This document shows, one piece after another, positions 5,935 to 13,875 of a stretch of 14,016 nt of DNA. Positions within the stretch are counted from its first letter, which is position 1. The number at the start of each line of letters is the position of its first letter. The notes under the pieces were generated by a model. The model was not told the DNA's origin and did no database searches. It saw nothing but the letters and a program-made list of their open reading frames with translations. The DNA comes from Bacteroidota bacterium (GTDB taxonomy: Bacteria > Bacteroidota > Bacteroidia > NS11-12g > UBA955). The translations under genes and the position numbers were made by a program. Location of the stretch: contig SXYY01000060.1 of NCBI GenBank assembly GCA_005788145.1, positions 1 through 14,016 of the forward strand, written 5' to 3'.

Positions 5935-7108
5935 GTTGTTGTTGTAACATTTCCACGATGGTTGTCCTTAGCTTTTCGATGTTGGTGTTGTTTTGGGCGG
6001 AGATGAAAACGGCAGGGGCATTTTCTTTGGCGATCCAACTTTTTTCAAATTGTTCCAACGTTAGTCCGGTTGAGCCCACAAAAAAGTCATCTTCTTCGGG
6101 CTCCTTGAAGGCATCAATTTTATTGAAAACAATTAGTTCTGGCTTGTTGCTTGCTCCGATTTCGTGAAGGATTTCTTTCACACTCATCATTTGTTGTTCA
6201 AATGCGGGATTGGAAATGTCTACTACATGGATCAGCAGGTCGGTTTCCATGGCTTCTGCCAAAGTGCTTTTGAAGCTTTCAATGAGCAAGGTAGGGAGCT
6301 TGCGAATAAATCCAACGGTATCAGAAAGCAGTAGAGGAATCATTCCGCCTTGGTTATCTGGATGTGGAATCACCACTTTTCTCACCGTGGCATCGAGCGT
6401 GGCGAATAATTTGTTTTCAACCAAGACATCGGATCGACTCAACAAATTCATGACAGTACTTTTCCCAACGTTGGTATAGCCCACCAATGCGCAACGAAAA
6501 ACACCATCCCTCGATTTTCTTTGGGTGAAACCGATTTTTTCAATGTCCTGTAGTTTGGTTTTTAGCAATGCGATTTTGTCGCGCAACACACGTCGGTCTG
6601 TTTCTATTTCCTTTTCTCCCGGCCCTTTCATGCCTATTCCTCCTTTTTGTTTGGATAGGTGGGTCCACATACCGGTCAAGCGCGGCAGCATGAAGATGCT
6701 CTGTGCCAACTCTACCTGCGTTTTTGCTTGGGCTGTTTTGGCGTTATTGGCGAAAATATCTAGGATTAGGTGGGTTCTGCTCAGGATTTTGGCATTCTCC
6801 ATTTCCGTTTCGATGTTTCTCACTTGTGCGGGGGTGAGTTCATCGTCGAAAATGACCAAATCAATATTGTGTTTGATCACATATTGTTTGATTTCCTCCA
6901 GTTTTCCCTTGCCCACGTAGGTTTTGGGCTGTGGGTGTTCAAGGTTTTGAATGAAACGTTTTTTGGATTCACCCCCTGATGTGAGGACCAATTGTTCCAA
7001 TTCAGACAATGATTCCTCGATGGGAATTGCTTGTTGTGGGGTGTTAACGCCAACCACAATGGCGGTTTCGGTATGATTTGCGGTAGAATGCAATTGAGTT
7101 GTTGCCAA
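5915..7108 (-). CDS. hflX: GTPase HflX (ribosome-associated)
   Basis: Translational GTPase that binds the large ribosomal subunit and can split stalled ribosomes under stress. The 397 residues include the N-terminal HflX domain, with YVGKGKLEEIKQYV at 64-77 and LVIFDDELTPAQ; a coiled helical linker containing the family motif GGIGMKGPGEKEIETDRR at 156-173; and a G domain with G1 GYTNVGKST at 210-218, G3 DTVGF at 263-267, G4 NKID at 329-332 and a G5-like SAQ at 370-372. All nucleotide-binding motifs look intact. The start is TTG at 7108: the first in-frame ATG is at codon 103, inside the domain, and a good promoter lies just upstream. It is convergent with the DUF2795 gene and divergent from the secreted-protein gene. 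The usual partner hfq is not adjacent. Confidence 0.96.
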   Translation of the reverse strand: MATTQLHSTANHTETAIVVGVNTPQQAIPIEESLSELEQLVLTSGGESKKRFIQNLEHPQPKTYVGKGKLEEIKQYVIKHNIDLVIFDDELTPAQVRNIETEMENAKILSRTHLILDIFANNAKTAQAKTQVELAQSIFMLPRLTGMWTHLSKQKGGIGMKGPGEKEIETDRRVLRDKIALLKTKLQDIEKIGFTQRKSRDGVFRCALVGYTNVGKSTVMNLLSRSDVLVENKLFATLDATVRKVVIPHPDNQGGMIPLLLSDTVGFIRKLPTLLIESFKSTLAEAMETDLLIHVVDISNPAFEQQMMSVKEILHEIGASNKPELIVFNKIDAFKEPEEDDFFVGSTGLTLEQFEKSWIAKENAPAVFISAQNNTNIEKLRTTIVEMLQQQQRANLR

Positions 7109-7122
7109 GAATAAATATAGTG

Positions 7123-7151
7123 CAAAATTACGCGAGTGCTTGGGAATTCAA
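7123..7151 (-). promoter_or_regulatory. Bacteroidota-type promoter for hflX
   Basis: On the minus strand, TTG at 7151-7149, an 18-nt spacer, then TAATTTTG at 7130-7123, an exact TAnnTTTG match. The box ends 14 nt before the TTG start codon at 7108, so the leader would be about 5-10 nt. This is the best promoter match in the window and supports the TTG start. Confidence 0.6.
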
Positions 7152-7164
7152 CCAACTAGGTTGA
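7148..7164. promoter_or_regulatory. Inverted repeat in the hflX/secreted-protein divergent promoter region
   Basis: TCAACC (7148-7153) and GGTTGA (7159-7164) form a perfect 6-bp inverted repeat with a 5-nt spacer, followed on the plus strand by TTTTTG. It covers the hflX -33 TTG and ends 7 nt before the GTG of the next gene, so an operator is more plausible than a terminator. Confidence 0.35.
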
Positions 7165-7171
7165 TTTTTGA

Positions 7172-8686
7172 GTGGTGAAGGTTTTCGGCGCTTTGATTTG
7201 GGTACTGTTTGGTTTTTTTTCGGCATCAGCGTATGCCCAAACAACCCTTGTTTCGAATCAAGCAGGATTGGCCCAAAAGAAAAGTCAGTATCGTAAAGCA
7301 TTGGGAGAATCAAATGGACAGGTTTACACCGCGTATTCCTCCGATGCCGAGTTGAGCCTTGGATTTGTGCTGGAGCGCTATTCGCAAGACATGATTTTTC
7401 AATCGGATAAAAAGATTGAAGCGCAGGGCAAACAGCGCATTCTTCGGTTGGTTCTGGGGGACTCTTTTTTCTATTGGATTTCCGCGGTGAAAGTGAAACG
7501 GCAGGTTTACCGATTGTTTTATCATCGCTTGGGAATTGACATGTTGGGATCGGTGTTCACCAAAGAACTCTTCACGGTGACGAATGTGGATATGGAAATC
7601 GCCAATTGGGAAACTGTGGTTTCTGGTGATCGAAGGGCGATGGGTTTATTTGCTTTTTCGGTGTCTTCGGAGTTGAGCGAGGAAGGACGAAGGCTTACTT
7701 TGGCTCATGGGTTGACCATGGATCAGTCTGGTAATTTGTTGGATAGTTTCCGTGTAGCACTTTCCATTGATTATGGCATTGATGAGGTGGTTTGGCGTTC
7801 GGCAGAAGTAAAAAAGAACGGAGAAATGGCCCTAGTCTACGAGGACCAAGTCCCGCTTACCATATTCAATGCAAAAAAGGAGCAGAGTCATTTTCATGTG
7901 ATTTCCAGACAAAAATACCGCACGCATCAACAGCGTTTGGCCACAGTGGGTATGATTCGCGAATTGGCCGTATCGCTAGATCCGGCTTCGGACGAATTTT
8001 TATTGTGTGGATTTTGGTCGGACTGGAAGCAAACAGAATTGTCTGGACATGTAAACGGACGATATCGCCCCGAAGAAAACCCACAAGATTCATCGAACAG
8101 TCGTTGGTTGTTAACCGCATACACATGGAGCGATTGGGACTGTAAACAGATGTCTGGTTTGATGTCAACCAAAAAAATGTCGAAGCCAGAAAATTATTTC
8201 ATTCGCGAGATCATTCCGTTGAGTCATGGCGGTTGTGTTTGGCTAGCAGAGCAGTTCTATGAAACCCGACAAATGGAGACCTATTATGTAAACGGGGTGC
8301 CGCAAACGAACAGCAAATTATTTTATCACTACGGCGATGTGGCAGTGATGTACATGGATGCTGAAGGGGCTTTGGATACCATGGTGATGATAAGAAAAAA
8401 CCAAGTCAGCTCAGCTTCGAATGCCTATTTACATGGGTTCACCCACTATGTTTGCGCGGGTTCACTGAATGTGGTTTACAACGATGATGAAGGTGAAATG
8501 AATCGTGTGATGCATGTGAAAATTGACAATACCTTTGCATCGGAAAAAGAGTGGCTGTTTCGCAGTGAAAATATACCGGGTTCGATTGTGCCGTATGAGG
8601 GTTTACACACCGATTATTGCACATTAACCGTCCCAATTTACCGCGACAAACAATGGCATTGGCTTCAAGTTTTCTCAAATGATTAA
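7172..8686 (+). CDS. Secreted protein of unknown function, probable beta-rich repeat (propeller-like) protein
   Basis: 504 residues beginning with a clear Sec signal peptide, MVKVFGALIWVLFGFFSASA, with likely cleavage after AYA, leaving an N-terminal Gln. I do not recognise a named domain. The mature protein alternates hydrophobic strands with polar turns. Segments such as DPASDEFLLCGFWSDW, GGCVWLAEQFYETRQ and DVAVMYMDAEGALDTMVMIR resemble the strand pattern of large exported Bacteroidota proteins thought to be beta-propellers; this is impression, not proof. There is no C-terminal sorting domain and no lipobox. The start is GTG at 7172 or the adjacent GTG at 7175; the first in-frame ATG would delete the signal peptide. 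The last 8 bases overlap the start of the membrane-protein gene (ATGATTAA), indicating translational coupling. Expected location is the periplasm or outer membrane. Confidence 0.85.
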   Translation: MVKVFGALIWVLFGFFSASAYAQTTLVSNQAGLAQKKSQYRKALGESNGQVYTAYSSDAELSLGFVLERYSQDMIFQSDKKIEAQGKQRILRLVLGDSFFYWISAVKVKRQVYRLFYHRLGIDMLGSVFTKELFTVTNVDMEIANWETVVSGDRRAMGLFAFSVSSELSEEGRRLTLAHGLTMDQSGNLLDSFRVALSIDYGIDEVVWRSAEVKKNGEMALVYEDQVPLTIFNAKKEQSHFHVISRQKYRTHQQRLATVGMIRELAVSLDPASDEFLLCGFWSDWKQTELSGHVNGRYRPEENPQDSSNSRWLLTAYTWSDWDCKQMSGLMSTKKMSKPENYFIREIIPLSHGGCVWLAEQFYETRQMETYYVNGVPQTNSKLFYHYGDVAVMYMDAEGALDTMVMIRKNQVSSASNAYLHGFTHYVCAGSLNVVYNDDEGEMNRVMHVKIDNTFASEKEWLFRSENIPGSIVPYEGLHTDYCTLTVPIYRDKQWHWLQVFSND

Positions 8687-9656
8687 TCGACTCAAGGACC
8701 CCGGTTTGCTTACGCTTTTGTTGGTGATGTTGATGGCAATTGCCATTCGCATCCCTGCGCTTTGGTTCATTCCGCCGGAGGCTGTCATTTCGAAACCTGG
8801 TATGTTGGCTACCTTGGTGGCATGGATTAATTCAATGCCAGTTTTATCGGTGATCGTATCGTTGGTGATGGTGGTTGCGTTGGCTTTTATGATCAACGAG
8901 ATGGTTCGCTCTCACGCCATAATGCGCCCTGTGGGATACTTACCGGCCTATTTTTTCATTTTGTTGCAGAGCATTTATTTGGAAAACATGTTGGTTACTG
9001 AGTATCACTTTGGGAATTTTTTCGTGTTTTTGGGGTTGATTTTGCTGTTGCGATTGCGGGATGGTTATTCAACGGTTTTGTTGTTTTACAGTGCGATGGC
9101 ATTTGGTATCGCGATATTGATTGTACCCGATCATTTGCTGATTTTGTTGTTTGTATTATCATGCGTGTTGGTTTTTAAAACGATTGTCATTCGCGATGTT
9201 TTGGCGATTGTTTTCGGATTGATTTTGCCATACTATGTGCTTCGATCGCTCATTTTCATCAACGGATGGGATGTTCCTGCAGTTTCAAACATCACCACAA
9301 CACCTTTAACCATCGATGGGTTAAGCAATGGCATTTGGGGGGTACTCACCAAGTATACCATCTATGTTTCCTTTTTGGTAGTCGCACTATTTGGGCTGAT
9401 GAAGGTGAGCGGCAATTATTTCAGCGACAATGTGGAGGTTAGGCGAGGTAAGTTGGTGGTGATATTGTTTTTTGTCTACAGCCTATTGTTGTTGGCCTTG
9501 CATTGGCGGGAGCTAAAGAGCTTTCATTTGCTTACAGCTTTTCCGGCTGCTATATTGATTGCTTATTTCTTCACCGGCGAGAAACGCTATTGGTGGAAAG
9601 AATTGATGGGTTGGGGTTTACTGATGGGCCTCGTCGCGACGCTGTATTACGTCTAA
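8679..9656 (+). CDS. Polytopic inner-membrane protein, DUF6427-like
   Basis: 325 residues, mostly hydrophobic, with about eight to ten predicted membrane segments, for example GLLTLLLVMLMAIAIRIPAL, VIVSLVMVVALAFMI, FFVFLGLILLLRL, LLILLFVLSCVLVF and LVVILFFVYSLLLLALHW. The order of segments, with ENMLVTEYHFGNFFVFLGLI, then a short charged loop, then a later RDVLAIVFGLILPYYVLRSL, resembles the uncharacterised Bacteroidota family DUF6427; this is a tentative match from memory. There are no catalytic motifs and no large soluble domain. The ATG at 8679 lies inside the end of the secreted-protein gene, so the two are probably co-translated and may work together at the envelope. Its end overlaps the convergent AcpH-like gene by 39 bp. 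Role unknown. Confidence 0.83.
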   Translation: MINRLKDPGLLTLLLVMLMAIAIRIPALWFIPPEAVISKPGMLATLVAWINSMPVLSVIVSLVMVVALAFMINEMVRSHAIMRPVGYLPAYFFILLQSIYLENMLVTEYHFGNFFVFLGLILLLRLRDGYSTVLLFYSAMAFGIAILIVPDHLLILLFVLSCVLVFKTIVIRDVLAIVFGLILPYYVLRSLIFINGWDVPAVSNITTTPLTIDGLSNGIWGVLTKYTIYVSFLVVALFGLMKVSGNYFSDNVEVRRGKLVVILFFVYSLLLLALHWRELKSFHLLTAFPAAILIAYFFTGEKRYWWKELMGWGLLMGLVATLYYV

Positions 9657-10316
9657 GCCAAGTGCTGGGAGTTTTTTACTCCAACTTTCGTAGATGGTAT
9701 TGATGGCTTTGACAATGGCAGACTCGTGTAATTCATACCATTGATCATTGAGTCCAATTTGCATGTAAATTCTGTGTAAGGCAAAGGCAACACGATTGAT
9801 ATCTTGGTAGTGAAATAGGTATTGAGATTGACAAAAACGGTCGTATCGCTCAAGAAAGATATCGGGCTGTGGGTGTTGCAATATTTCAAGGGCTTCTTCA
9901 ACAGTATTTCTCTCATTTTGAAGTTGATAATAAAATAAATGTAATTTTTCTATATGATTATCTATAAAATATTTATCCAACATTATCTCAATTAAAACAT
10001 GAAGTGAAAACCAATATTTAGGAATGTTGAATTTCAAACAAGTTGCTTTCCATTCATCCCGTATGGAAGCATAACTTTGTTCAAAGAAATGGGATTGATG
10101 AAAGGCTTTATCGCGCTCAATGTGTTGAATGCAACCCGAGAAAAAATTTATTAGACTCGGCCTGTCGCCCACAACCATTTCAAGTCTTTTTGCCTCAAAA
10201 TTGAATTTGCACGACTTCGGGGTGAAATTGCGGAGCAAATCCGGCATTACAAGCGCCACACTATAGGAGGGAGATTCTGGCTTGTGATCGATAAGAAAAT
10301 GGCTGAAAAAATTCAT
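9618..10316 (-). CDS. Acyl carrier protein phosphodiesterase (AcpH)-like protein
   Basis: Homologues remove the 4'-phosphopantetheine arm from acyl carrier protein; activity here is inferred. From the ATG at 10316 it has 232 residues, slightly longer than E. coli AcpH. The start MNFFSHFLIDHKPESPSYSV matches the AcpH opening (MNFLAHL), and the following PDLLRNF places an Asp (residue 26) at the position of the Asp in ADFVRGN of E. coli AcpH. Next come IQHIERDKAFHQSHF, matching the His/Asp-containing helix, LIEIMLDKYFIDNH, and an all-helical C-terminus. The open frame extends upstream to a TTG at 10373, but those 19 residues do not fit the family. It lies back to back with msrB (48 bp apart) and overlaps the preceding convergent gene by 39 bp. 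Middle-region A+T content (about 9900-10020) is visibly higher than in neighbours. Confidence 0.78.
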   Translation of the reverse strand: MNFFSHFLIDHKPESPSYSVALVMPDLLRNFTPKSCKFNFEAKRLEMVVGDRPSLINFFSGCIQHIERDKAFHQSHFFEQSYASIRDEWKATCLKFNIPKYWFSLHVLIEIMLDKYFIDNHIEKLHLFYYQLQNERNTVEEALEILQHPQPDIFLERYDRFCQSQYLFHYQDINRVAFALHRIYMQIGLNDQWYELHESAIVKAINTIYESWSKKLPALGLDVIQRRDEAHQ

Positions 10317-10364
10317 TGGGCTCGCGAACTTACAACCTTTGTGAAACATTTTTGTTGTAAATAC

Positions 10365-10889
10365 ATGAAGCAAGTTAAGCCATGGACCCTTACGCTATTC
10401 ATTGCACTTTTGGGTGTTCAGGGTGCTTGTGTTTCTCAAGGAACGTCCTCAACAAATGAGGCACAGGATACGGGTAGAAAAGATACGATGACATATAAAA
10501 TTCAGAAAACTGAGGAAGAATGGAGGCAGTTATTGGGCGACGAGGCCTATCGGGTATTGCGATTAAAAGGCACAGAGCGTCCGTTCACCAGTGAATTTGA
10601 AACGCAATGGGAGGCAGGCACCTATGTATGCAATGGCTGTGGACAGGAACTCTTCTCCAGTGAAACCAAATTTGATGCGGGTTGCGGATGGCCCAGTTTT
10701 TATCAGTCCATGGACAAGTCTAAAGTGAAGGAGATCCCGGATTTATCACATGGCATGAATCGCGTGGAGGTTGTTTGTAGTGGTTGTGGCGGACATTTGG
10801 GTCATGTTTTCAATGATGGATACGGACAGCCCACGGGACTCAGATACTGCATAAACGGGGTAAGTTTGGGCTTCGTCAAAAAGCCGTAA
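10365..10889 (+). CDS. msrB: Peptide-methionine (R)-S-oxide reductase MsrB, probable lipoprotein
   Basis: Reduces methionine-R-sulfoxide in oxidised proteins. From the ATG at 10365 it has 174 residues. The N-terminus MKQVKPWTLTLFIALLGVQG followed by AC looks like a lipoprotein signal with C22 as the lipid anchor, although Gln at -3 is not ideal for a lipobox. A polar linker leads to the MsrB domain from about residue 43. It has the zinc CxxC pairs C89/C92 and C138/C141, GCGWPSF with a likely resolving Cys at 107, HLGHVFNDG, and RYCINGVSLGF with the catalytic Cys at 162. The frame stays open upstream to 10284, but that would bury the signal and run into the divergent AcpH-like gene. An internal ATG at 10488 would give a cytoplasmic form. 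polA follows 69 nt downstream on the same strand. Confidence 0.93.
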   Translation: MKQVKPWTLTLFIALLGVQGACVSQGTSSTNEAQDTGRKDTMTYKIQKTEEEWRQLLGDEAYRVLRLKGTERPFTSEFETQWEAGTYVCNGCGQELFSSETKFDAGCGWPSFYQSMDKSKVKEIPDLSHGMNRVEVVCSGCGGHLGHVFNDGYGQPTGLRYCINGVSLGFVKKP

Positions 10890-10958
10890 TAATCGAAATA
10901 TCAATTCGCTTTAACATGTAATTTGGGGGCATTCTGCGTAACTTGCTCCTTTGATTAC

Positions 10959-13841
10959 ATGTCGAACGGAAAAATATTTTTACTCGATGGAATGGCGCTC
11001 ATTTACCGCGCCTTCTTTGCCTTTATTCAGAATCCTCGCATTACCAGTACCGGCTTGAATGCCAGTGCGATGATGGGTTTTACCAACACATTGTTGGAAG
11101 TGATAAAGAAACAGAAGCCCACCCACTTGGCGGTGGTATTTGACACTTCTGCCCCAACGCAGCGCCACATCCAATTTGAGGCTTACAAGGCTCAGCGGGA
11201 AGAAATGCCGGAGGATTTGCGCAAGAGCATCCCCTATGTTTTCCGTATTATTGAGGGATTCAACATCCCGGTCATTACGATGGATGGTTATGAGGCTGAT
11301 GATATCATTGGGACATTGGCATGGAAAGCGGGCGATTTGGGATATGATGTTTTTATGATGACGCCCGATAAAGATTTCGGTCAGTTGGTGCGCGACAATG
11401 TGAAAATTTATAAGCCTGCGAGGATGGGTAATGGCGATGAGATTTTGGGTGTGGAAGAGATTTTGAAGAAGTGGGAAATTACCGATCCAAAGCAAGTGAT
11501 CGATATTTTGGGGCTTTGGGGTGATACATCGGACAACATTCCCGGTGTGCCCGGAGTGGGTGAAAAAACAGCCAAAAAGTTGATTCAAGAATACGGCAGC
11601 ATGGAAGCCATCTTGGAAAACACCGACAAGCTCAAGGGCAAGATGCAGGAGAATTTCCGCACATATGCTGAGCAAGCCAAGGTGAGCAAATGGCTGGCTA
11701 CCATCGATACGCAGGTACCGATTGAATTGGACTTGGAAGGGCTGAAAATGGAACCCGTGAATGAACCAATATTGCGCGAAGTTTTTGAGGAATTGGAGTT
11801 CAGAACCTTGATGCGTCGCGTTTTGGGAGAATCGGGTGGATTTGCTGAGGCGTCCGCAGCGGTAATTGGTGACTCATCGCCGAGTCGCAGCGGAGGTGTT
11901 GATTTGTTTGGCAATCCCATCGCCCAGACATCGCCCAAGAAAGTAAAACCACAACCGGCCAATCAAACGTCGATGTTCGATCAGGTATTGGACGATGAAG
12001 ATGCGGTATCGGAAGTCGAGGTTGCGGTGTATAAAACCATTCAGGATGTGGCGCATGAATATCGCGTTGCGGATACCGAAGAATTGCTATTGGCCTTAAT
12101 TGAAGAACTGAATGGAGCTGAGGAATTTTGCTTTGATACAGAAACCACGGATGTTGAATCGTTGCACGCTGAATTGGTGGGACTGTCGTTCAGCACGGCC
12201 GCCTTTAAAGGTTGGTATGTGCCGGTTTCATCGAACCGCGATGAGGCTGTGGCTTTGGTAGAAAGATTTAAAGGGGTATTGTCGTCCAGTAAATTAAAAA
12301 TCGCCCAGAACATCAAGTACGACATCACCGTTTTGCAGAATTATGGGGTTACGGTGGCTGGGCCGATGTTTGACACCATGTTGGCGCATTATTTATTGGA
12401 GCCCGACCAGCGACATAACATGCAATTGTTGAGTGAGAAGTTTTTGGGATATACGCCTGTTTCCATCGAGACATTGATCGGAAAAAAGGGTAAATCACAG
12501 GGATCGATGCGCGATGTGGAGTTATCGGCCATTGCGGAATATGCGGCGGAAGATGCTGATGTCACATTTCAACTCTATGGTGTTCTCAAGCCTGCATTGG
12601 AAGAACGCGGTTTGTTGGGGCTGTTGATGGATGTGGAAATGCCTGTGGTGGTGGTATTGGAGGCGATGGAGCGGCAGGGCGTGCGTGTGGACGTGGACTT
12701 CTTGAAAGATTACAGCAATCAATTGTTGGAGCAAGTTCGCGGGGTACAGGCGAACATTTTTCAGGAAGCGGGCGGAGTGTTTAATATCGCATCGGCACAG
12801 CAAGTAGGAACCATTTTGTTTGATAAACTCAAGCTTTCAGATAAGCCGAAGAAGACGAAAACGGGGCAGTATCAAACCGATGAAGAAACGTTGAATGCGC
12901 TGTTGGGTAAGCATCCCATTGTACAGCACATCATGGATTTTAGGGCTTTGCAGAAATTGAAGAGCACCTACGTAGATGCATTGCCTTTGTTGGTGGATGC
13001 GCAATCGGGTAGGGTGCATACGCATTTTAATCAGGCGGTTGCGGCAACGGGGCGGTTGAGTAGTCAGAATCCCAACTTGCAGAACATCCCCATTCGCACA
13101 GAGTTGGGCCGGGAGATTCGGAAGGCGTTTGTTTCGAAAGGACCTGAAACGGTGTTGTTGAGTTGTGACTATTCGCAGATTGAGCTGAGAATCATTGCGC
13201 ACATGAGTGGCGATGCAGGGATGCAAGAAGCGTTTAAGCAGGGCTTGGATATCCATACAGCCACGGCGGCGAAAGTTTGGGGTGTGAACTTGGACGAGGT
13301 GGACAAAGAGATGCGGAGGAAGGCGAAAACGGTCAATTTCGGGATTATCTATGGCATTTCAGCCTTTGGTTTGAGTCAGCGCGTGGGCATTTCCCGTGGT
13401 GAGGCCAAGGAAATCATTGAGAACTATTTCAAGCAGTTTGGGGGTATCAAGGAATACATGGACGATACAGTGAACAAGGCCAGGGAGCAGGGGTATGTAG
13501 AGACCATTTTGGGTAGACGGAGATACATGCGCGATATTTTATCGGCGAATGCGGTGATGCGTGGTTTTGCGGAGCGAAATGCGATCAATGCACCCATTCA
13601 GGGGAGTGCGGCGGATATGATCAAGTTGGCGATGATTCAAATTCACGATTGGTTGAATGCCGAAAAATTGAAGTCGCGGATGATTTTGCAAGTGCATGAT
13701 GAATTGCTTTTCGATGTACCCGCGGAAGAGTTGGCTTATGTAGAGCCAAAAATCAAGGCTTTGATGGAAGGCGCGATGACTTTGGACGTACCCGTGTTGG
13801 TAGAATCTGGCAAGGGCAACAACTGGCTAGAAGCGCATTAA
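10959..13841 (+). CDS. polA: DNA polymerase I
   Basis: Repair and Okazaki-fragment-processing polymerase. From the ATG at 10959 it has 960 residues. The 5'-3' exonuclease covers about 1-290, with KIFLLDGMALIYRAFFAF, VVFDTSAPTQRH, GYEADDIIGT, TPDKDFGQLV and the helix-hairpin-helix region GDTSDNIPGVPGVGEKTAKK. A polar linker (about 295-360) precedes the 3'-5' proofreading domain, whose acidic residues are all present: D393 and E395 in FDTETTD, D455 in NIKYD, Y528 and D532 in YAAED. The polymerase domain has motif A with D737 (SCDYSQIELR), motif B with K790 and Y798 (KTVNFGIIYG) and motif C with D914/E915 (QVHDELLFDV). Every catalytic residue I checked is intact. An upstream TTG at 10923 would add 12 residues (MGAFCVTCSFDY) that do not fit the family. 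The gene may be read through from msrB. Confidence 0.97.
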   Translation: MSNGKIFLLDGMALIYRAFFAFIQNPRITSTGLNASAMMGFTNTLLEVIKKQKPTHLAVVFDTSAPTQRHIQFEAYKAQREEMPEDLRKSIPYVFRIIEGFNIPVITMDGYEADDIIGTLAWKAGDLGYDVFMMTPDKDFGQLVRDNVKIYKPARMGNGDEILGVEEILKKWEITDPKQVIDILGLWGDTSDNIPGVPGVGEKTAKKLIQEYGSMEAILENTDKLKGKMQENFRTYAEQAKVSKWLATIDTQVPIELDLEGLKMEPVNEPILREVFEELEFRTLMRRVLGESGGFAEASAAVIGDSSPSRSGGVDLFGNPIAQTSPKKVKPQPANQTSMFDQVLDDEDAVSEVEVAVYKTIQDVAHEYRVADTEELLLALIEELNGAEEFCFDTETTDVESLHAELVGLSFSTAAFKGWYVPVSSNRDEAVALVERFKGVLSSSKLKIAQNIKYDITVLQNYGVTVAGPMFDTMLAHYLLEPDQRHNMQLLSEKFLGYTPVSIETLIGKKGKSQGSMRDVELSAIAEYAAEDADVTFQLYGVLKPALEERGLLGLLMDVEMPVVVVLEAMERQGVRVDVDFLKDYSNQLLEQVRGVQANIFQEAGGVFNIASAQQVGTILFDKLKLSDKPKKTKTGQYQTDEETLNALLGKHPIVQHIMDFRALQKLKSTYVDALPLLVDAQSGRVHTHFNQAVAATGRLSSQNPNLQNIPIRTELGREIRKAFVSKGPETVLLSCDYSQIELRIIAHMSGDAGMQEAFKQGLDIHTATAAKVWGVNLDEVDKEMRRKAKTVNFGIIYGISAFGLSQRVGISRGEAKEIIENYFKQFGGIKEYMDDTVNKAREQGYVETILGRRRYMRDILSANAVMRGFAERNAINAPIQGSAADMIKLAMIQIHDWLNAEKLKSRMILQVHDELLFDVPAEELAYVEPKIKALMEGAMTLDVPVLVESGKGNNWLEAH

Positions 13842-13855
13842 TTGGGGCTCTGAAA

Positions 13856-13873
13856 CTCGGCACCGCGTGCGAG
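13856..13873. terminator. Weak hairpin between polA and the outer-membrane protein gene
   Basis: CTCGGCAC at 13856-13863 pairs with GTGCGAG at 13867-13873 with one bulged G, in the 34-bp gap between two convergent genes. No T-tract follows on either strand, so a role in termination is uncertain. Confidence 0.25.
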
Positions 13874-13875
13874 GA

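Noticed and set aside
10284..10364. Longer msrB start adding 27 residues
   Set aside because: It would put the signal-like segment internal and overlap the AcpH-like gene; the added residues (MIDKKMAEKIHWARELTTF) do not look like part of an exported protein.
10869..10885. Hairpin GGCTT/AAGCC at the end of msrB
   Set aside because: Only 5 bp, lies within the last codons and has no T-tract, so a terminator between msrB and polA is not supported.
10923..10958. TTG start extending polA by 12 residues
   Set aside because: PolA proteins of this group begin close to the KIFLLDG motif; the ATG at 10959 fits and the extension does not.
12837..13256. 139-codon minus-strand frame inside polA
   Set aside because: Antisense to the conserved polymerase domain with no recognisable family and a composition typical of antisense frames; treated as a shadow.
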